Shown here: positions 60,170 through 64,000 of the stretch, one piece after another
How positions within the stretch are numbered: position 1 is the first letter of the stretch
Layout: each line of letters starts with the position of its first letter
Source: an uncultured Bacteroidales bacterium
GTDB taxonomy: Bacteria; Bacteroidota; Bacteroidia; Bacteroidales; FEN-979
Assembly (NCBI GenBank): GCA_903887775.1
Contig: CAISRB010000011.1
Span: 124,001 to 188,000 of the forward strand
DNA: 64,000 nucleotides
Reading direction: 5' to 3'
Made by a program: the position numbers and the translations under genes
Notes under the pieces: model-generated
The model's input: only the letters and a program-made list of their open reading frames with translations
The model's database searches: none
What the model was told of the DNA's origin: nothing

Positions 60170-61878
60170 ATGGCGGAAGTTTTAAGTGGTGTTTTATGCA
60201 ATATTTCCTGGTTTCGCTGGCTGTTCGGGCCTGACAGGAATTTTTCAAAAAGTTCATTCACAACAGGGTTCTTGTGCGCAACTTTAACCATTTCTTCTTC
60301 ATCTATATCATACAGAGCCTTCATCCTGGACTTGAGGCATTTCTCATCCGTCCCTGTTCTCTGACCCCCCCCGTTGATGCATCCGTTCAAACAGGCCATC
60401 ACTTCAACAATATGAATGTTCTCCCTGCCGTTTGCGATTTCATCGATGAACCCAATGGCATTAGCCAGTCCGCTGACAGCGACGACATTTACAGACTGTT
60501 TGTTAATTCTCACTTTAGCTTCTTTCTTCGGTTTTAAACCCCTGAGGTCATTTATTTTTAACGGGCTCAATTCCTGTCCGCTGCTCATGAAATTGATGCT
60601 TCGGATCAAACCTTCCAGGTGCCCGCCCGAGATGCCGAACAGCCTGCCCGATGAACTGCTGATACTGAAAGCCGAATCGGCAGGTTCCGGGTCCAGGTTG
60701 CTGATATCGATCCCCAGCAGCCTGATCATCCTGATCAGCTCCCTGATGGTGATGACAGCATCAACAAGCCTGGTTTCACTACCGTTACTTTCTGCTTCAG
60801 ACTTTCCTGCCGTGCAGGGTGTGACGGAAACAACAAATACTTTCCCGGGTTTGACCCCGGCGCTGCTCGTAATATATTGTTTGATCAGTGTTCCCATGAT
60901 CTGCTGGGGCGATTTTACCGGTGACAGATATGTAGCAAACTCAGGCCTGAAGACTTCAATATATCTGACCCAGGCAGGGCAGCAGCTGGTCAACAATGGA
61001 AGCTTTGTGTTTTTTTGCAGGCGATCCAGAAACAAGGCTGCTTCTTCCATGATATTAATATCGGCTGCCATTGAGGCGTCGAAACTCTGGCGGAATCCCA
61101 TTTTCTTCAGGGCTGCCCGCAGCAGGTTCAGGATATCCTTGCTTGATTTTAATCCGAATTCTTCAGCAATGGCTGCAGGAACCGTTGGAGAAAATTGCAC
61201 AACAGGGTAAAGATCGGGATTACTGAGAGCTTCGATAACCTGCTGAATCGATTTTTTTTCTGTGAGCGCTCCTGTCGGGCAAACCATGATACATTGTCCG
61301 CACCTGACACAGGCATTGAAATTCAGTCCCCTGTTGTACGAGGTGCCTATCCTGGTATGCGACCCCCTTCCTACAGCATCGATAGCCGACACCCCGACGA
61401 TTTCCCTGCATACTCTGCTGCATCGCATGCAAAGAACACATTTTGCCGGATCTCTCTGAATTGAAGGGCAGGCTTTATCGATCTGTACAGGTTTGTTCCT
61501 GCTCATATATTTACGCTCCCTCACCTGTAGCTCTTCCGATAATTCCTGTAACTCGCAGGTCCCATTGCGGTCGCAGTAAAGGCAGTCGTCGGGATGATTG
61601 GCAAGCAGCAGTTCAACAAGAGTTTTCCTCGCTTTGAGAACCCTGGGTGAATGAGTATGTATCCGCATCCATTCCTCAACCTGGTGTGAACAGGCCGGAA
61701 CAAGATGCGAGAGACCTTCGACTTCCACGACACACATACGGCAGGCCCCGGTGGGAGAGAGGTTGCTGAGGTGGCAAAGTGTAGGCACTTTCACGCCAAT
61801 ACGGTTCAGCACTGTAAGTATGGTTTCGCCCCGTTTGGAACTGACCTGCTGGCCGTTTATTTCGATAGTAAGCAGCAT
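60166..61878 (-). CDS. [FeFe]-hydrogenase-like catalytic subunit with altered H-cluster residues (HydA/HndD type)
   Basis: 570 residues. N-terminal [2Fe-2S] domain (GACRMCVVEVEG), His-Cys cluster region (HPDDCLYCDRNGTCE), two [4Fe-4S] motifs (CVLCMRCSRVC, CVRCGQCIMVCP), then the H-domain. Motif 1 TSCCPAW has C299 and C300, motif 2 is TPCTAGKSE with C355, and motif 3 is MACLNGCINGGGQ. All four cluster cysteines are kept, but the usual M353 is T, K358 is G and E282 is L (C. pasteurianum numbering, which coincides here). Preceded by NuoF- and NuoE-like genes as in trimeric bifurcating or NAD(P)-linked hydrogenases. Activity is uncertain. Confidence 0.83.
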   Translation of the reverse strand: MLLTIEINGQQVSSKRGETILTVLNRIGVKVPTLCHLSNLSPTGACRMCVVEVEGLSHLVPACSHQVEEWMRIHTHSPRVLKARKTLVELLLANHPDDCLYCDRNGTCELQELSEELQVRERKYMSRNKPVQIDKACPSIQRDPAKCVLCMRCSRVCREIVGVSAIDAVGRGSHTRIGTSYNRGLNFNACVRCGQCIMVCPTGALTEKKSIQQVIEALSNPDLYPVVQFSPTVPAAIAEEFGLKSSKDILNLLRAALKKMGFRQSFDASMAADINIMEEAALFLDRLQKNTKLPLLTSCCPAWVRYIEVFRPEFATYLSPVKSPQQIMGTLIKQYITSSAGVKPGKVFVVSVTPCTAGKSEAESNGSETRLVDAVITIRELIRMIRLLGIDISNLDPEPADSAFSISSSSGRLFGISGGHLEGLIRSINFMSSGQELSPLKINDLRGLKPKKEAKVRINKQSVNVVAVSGLANAIGFIDEIANGRENIHIVEVMACLNGCINGGGQRTGTDEKCLKSRMKALYDIDEEEMVKVAHKNPVVNELFEKFLSGPNSQRNQEILHKTPLKTSAI

Positions 61879-61886
61879 AATTCCTG

Positions 61887-63836
61887 TTATTTGAAAAAGA
61901 TTGCACTGAATTTGCAGGCATCAAAGCAGATCGCACAGCCGGTGCATTTGGATTCAATAATGAAATGAGGCATCTTAAGAGAACCCACAATCGCGTTCTC
62001 AGGGCATTTTTTCTGGCAAATATTACAGCCGTTACAAAGATCGACATCGATATAAAAGCTGCGCAGGTCATGGCAGACTCCTGCTGAGCATTTACGGTCG
62101 AAAATATGTTCTTCAAATTCCTCCCTGAACCACTTGAGTGAACTCAGGACCGGGTTGGGTGCATTCCGTCCCAGGCCGCAAAGCGAAGTGTCACGGATGA
62201 CACTGGCAAGGTTTTCAAGCTGAACCACTCCTTTGAAGCGTTCAAGAGTCTCATGCGTGGATTCTTCTTTAGGCCTTTTTGTAATACCCTCCAGTATATC
62301 GAGCATCTTGCTTGTACCCTCCCTGCATGGGATGCATTTACCACAACTCTCATTCTGCAGAAACTCAATGAAATACCTTGCAAGGTTTACCATGCAGGTC
62401 TTATCGTCAAGGATGATGAGCCCTCCAAGACCGAGGTTGACCCCTTTATCAGACAGTGCTTCGTAATCTAGAGGAGTTTCCAGATCAGCAGGGGGAATGC
62501 ATACCCCTGATGGCCCTCCGAGCTGAACAGCCTTTAATGCCCTGCCATCTTTCACTCCCCCGGCAATCTGGCTGATGATTGTTGAAAAAGTGAGACCCAT
62601 CGGGACTTCGATAAACCCGGTATAAACAGATTTTCCTGCTATTGAAAATAATTTCGTGCCTTTTGAGTATTTGGTTCCAACAGCTTTGAACCATCCCGGA
62701 CCGTTCTCAAGGATACCCGGGACATTGGCAAGGGTTTCTACATTATTGATCACGGTCGGGTGTTCCCAAAGGCCTTTCTCGGCGGGAAAAGGAGGTTTCG
62801 ACCTGGGTAACCCTCGCTGACCCTCAAGGCTCGAAAGTAAGGCCGTTTCTTCTCCACACACAAAAGCGCCGGCTCCCTGCCTGATGCTGACCGAAAGATT
62901 AAATCCGCTCCCAAAGATATCTTCCCCGATCATGCCATAATCTTTTGCCTGCCCTATGGCCTGTTCAAGTATTTTCAAGGAGTTCTCATAGTCAGTCCTG
63001 ACATAGATTATCGCCTGGCTCGCTCCGATTGCATAGGCAGCAATGGCTATGCCTTCAATTACCCGGTGAGGGTCGCTTTCAATTACAGCCCGGTCCATGA
63101 ATGCCCCGGGATCACTCTCGTCGGCGTTGCAGATCATGAATTTCTGGTCTCCTGCAGTATCAAGGGCCACTTTCCATTTTTTGCCTGTCGGATATCCGCC
63201 GCCTCCGCGCCCCCTTAACTCACTCTGTTCAATGATTTCGCAGATCTTATCAGCCGGGTAATTCAAAACAGTCTTGTAAAGCGATTTATATCCGCCTCTT
63301 ACAATATAATCCTCAATGGATGCCGGACTGATAATACCGGCATTTTTTAATATATGCCTTCTTTGGAGGCTGAACCAGGAAATCTGCTCAAGCATTGGAA
63401 TGTTCGGCCATTCCTCAAGGCCATCCTGTTTATATTGCCCAAGAATGTGATCATCCGGCAAAGTATGGTGAAACACCGAATTCAGTATATCTTCAACTTT
63501 ATCCTCTGTCACATTCCGGAAAGATAAGCGGGTTTTACCCGGCAACTGAATGTCGAGAAGGGGCTCGGCGGAACAAAATCCGGTGCAGCCAACCTCGATA
63601 ATGTCGGCACTGAACCTGGCTTCGGAGAGATAGCTGTTAATTTTCCCGAGGGTGGCTTTAGCTCCTGAAATACTACCGGAGGTTCCTGTTCCCAGGTATA
63701 TTACCGGCCTTGAGATTTTATCTCGCCTGATCACGGCAACTCTTTCGGTTGTTGAAGCATCAAAAATCCCGGAATAATTCTTGATGACTTTCTCGACCAG
63801 GAACGCTCTGTTGTCTGTTATAGCTTGTGTTGGCAT
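61887..63836 (-). CDS. NuoF-like flavin/Fe-S subunit of the hydrogenase-type complex (HydB/HndC)
   Basis: 649 residues. An N-terminal thioredoxin-like domain is followed by the NuoF core: RGRGGGGYPTGKKW (FMN/NAD site), NADESDPGAFMDR, GAGAFVCGEETALLSSLEGQRG, and cluster N3 in ESCGKCIPCREG. Two C-terminal [4Fe-4S] motifs (CNGCNICQKKCP, CTGCAICFDAC) follow. It would oxidise or reduce NAD(P)H for the complex. In the N-terminal domain only the second cysteine pair (GCTGFC) remains; the first two positions are Tyr47 and Thr52, so that [2Fe-2S] cluster is probably absent. It is 8 bases upstream of the HydA-like gene. Confidence 0.87.
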   Translation of the reverse strand: MPTQAITDNRAFLVEKVIKNYSGIFDASTTERVAVIRRDKISRPVIYLGTGTSGSISGAKATLGKINSYLSEARFSADIIEVGCTGFCSAEPLLDIQLPGKTRLSFRNVTEDKVEDILNSVFHHTLPDDHILGQYKQDGLEEWPNIPMLEQISWFSLQRRHILKNAGIISPASIEDYIVRGGYKSLYKTVLNYPADKICEIIEQSELRGRGGGGYPTGKKWKVALDTAGDQKFMICNADESDPGAFMDRAVIESDPHRVIEGIAIAAYAIGASQAIIYVRTDYENSLKILEQAIGQAKDYGMIGEDIFGSGFNLSVSIRQGAGAFVCGEETALLSSLEGQRGLPRSKPPFPAEKGLWEHPTVINNVETLANVPGILENGPGWFKAVGTKYSKGTKLFSIAGKSVYTGFIEVPMGLTFSTIISQIAGGVKDGRALKAVQLGGPSGVCIPPADLETPLDYEALSDKGVNLGLGGLIILDDKTCMVNLARYFIEFLQNESCGKCIPCREGTSKMLDILEGITKRPKEESTHETLERFKGVVQLENLASVIRDTSLCGLGRNAPNPVLSSLKWFREEFEEHIFDRKCSAGVCHDLRSFYIDVDLCNGCNICQKKCPENAIVGSLKMPHFIIESKCTGCAICFDACKFSAIFFK

Positions 63837-63837
63837 G

Positions 63838-64000
63838 TTACTCGGTTTTTTCCCTTAGTGAACGGATCAGCGTATGCAGCTCAGCCAAACTCAGGTGATG
63901 ATAAGTTTTATCGTTGATCCTGATCACAGGAGACTGGCTACATCCACCCATGCAACTCACTGTTTCAAAACTGAACTTCTTATCCCTGCTCAGGGAACCA
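63838..64000 (-). CDS. NuoE-like [2Fe-2S] subunit (HydC/HndA), C-terminal fragment
   Basis: The frame runs from the right window edge to TAA at 63838-63840, giving the last 53 residues. VSCMGGCSQSPVIRINDKTYHHL holds the second cysteine pair of the thioredoxin-like [2Fe-2S] domain of NuoE. The stop lies one base before the next gene's ATG, so the three subunits are co-translated as in trimeric [FeFe]-hydrogenases. The N-terminal half is outside the window. Confidence 0.85.
   Translation of the reverse strand, partial: GSLSRDKKFSFETVSCMGGCSQSPVIRINDKTYHHLSLAELHTLIRSLREKTE

Noticed and set aside
60416-61210. 264-codon plus-strand frame across the HydA-like gene
   Set aside because: Antisense shadow of the H-domain, with no family features.

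Overview
The window looks like a chromosomal segment of an uncultured, probably anaerobic member of the Bacteroidota (Bacteroidales-like). The evidence is: many promoters with the phylum's -7 box TAnnTTTG; few Shine-Dalgarno sites; a secreted protein with a C-terminal type IX secretion sorting domain; a six-domain S1; and a DUF1573-yajC-ybbR-coaE gene order I associate with this phylum. [FeFe]-hydrogenase-type proteins, the maturase HydE and the redox repressor Rex point to fermentative or hydrogen-linked energy metabolism. MqnA indicates menaquinone made by the futalosine route. The species call is inference only.

Layout. 1-10 kb: end of yidC; a minus-strand operon DUF1573-yajC-ybbR-coaE-mqnA; aroK facing rlmD; hydE; a LytTR regulator facing a divergent ychF; and rpsA. 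10-19 kb: rnz, a dipeptidyl carboxypeptidase, then a signalling block of two hybrid histidine kinases around a CheR methyltransferase. 19-25 kb: a D-2-hydroxyglutarate-dehydrogenase-like flavoprotein, an esterase-like lipoprotein, a DUF1338 (2-oxoadipate dioxygenase/decarboxylase-type) enzyme and lipoate ligase. 25-31 kb: a lipid A acyltransferase homologue, then an aconitase/HD-protein/isocitrate-dehydrogenase operon with a Rex-like operator. 30-35 kb: an LpxH-like phosphoesterase diverging from GT4-GH13-GT4. 35-43 kb: PiT and DUF47, CCA-adding enzyme, miaA, an N-acetylglucosamine-kinase-like protein and an amino-acid permease. 44-53 kb: GT4, a T9SS cargo, ygiD, tRNA-Met, an aldehyde dehydrogenase, uvrA, an ECF sigma factor and rplS. 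53-64 kb: trmD, an MBL hydrolase, ribF, rex, three signalling proteins, and a NuoE/NuoF/HydA-like complex cut by the window end.

The most unusual part is the right end. A trimeric [FeFe]-hydrogenase-type operon has an H-cluster protein with substitutions at several catalytic positions and a NuoF subunit without two cysteines of its N-terminal [2Fe-2S] site. It overlaps the gene of a histidine kinase whose sensory half is itself a hydrogenase-like iron-sulfur module. Next come a receiver protein, a receiver-kinase and Rex. A Rex-like operator lies at the promoter of the receiver-kinase/rex genes and another at the promoter of the isocitrate dehydrogenase/aconitase genes 27 kb away. Together they suggest a redox or hydrogen-sensing circuit that controls central metabolism.

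A second theme is short-period intergenic repeat arrays: heptamers ending in TTTCGC and octamers ending in TACCTCGC or TATTTCGC. They often form facing inverted arms, lie against stop codons, and in places extend reading frames. A separate TTGAATA repeat sits in frame inside the large flavoprotein gene. No stretch over 300 bases lacks a gene or repeat. The largest quiet gaps are 46210-46416 and 47302-47488, where I see only promoter sequence or nothing. I saw no transposase, phage gene, CRISPR array or rRNA.
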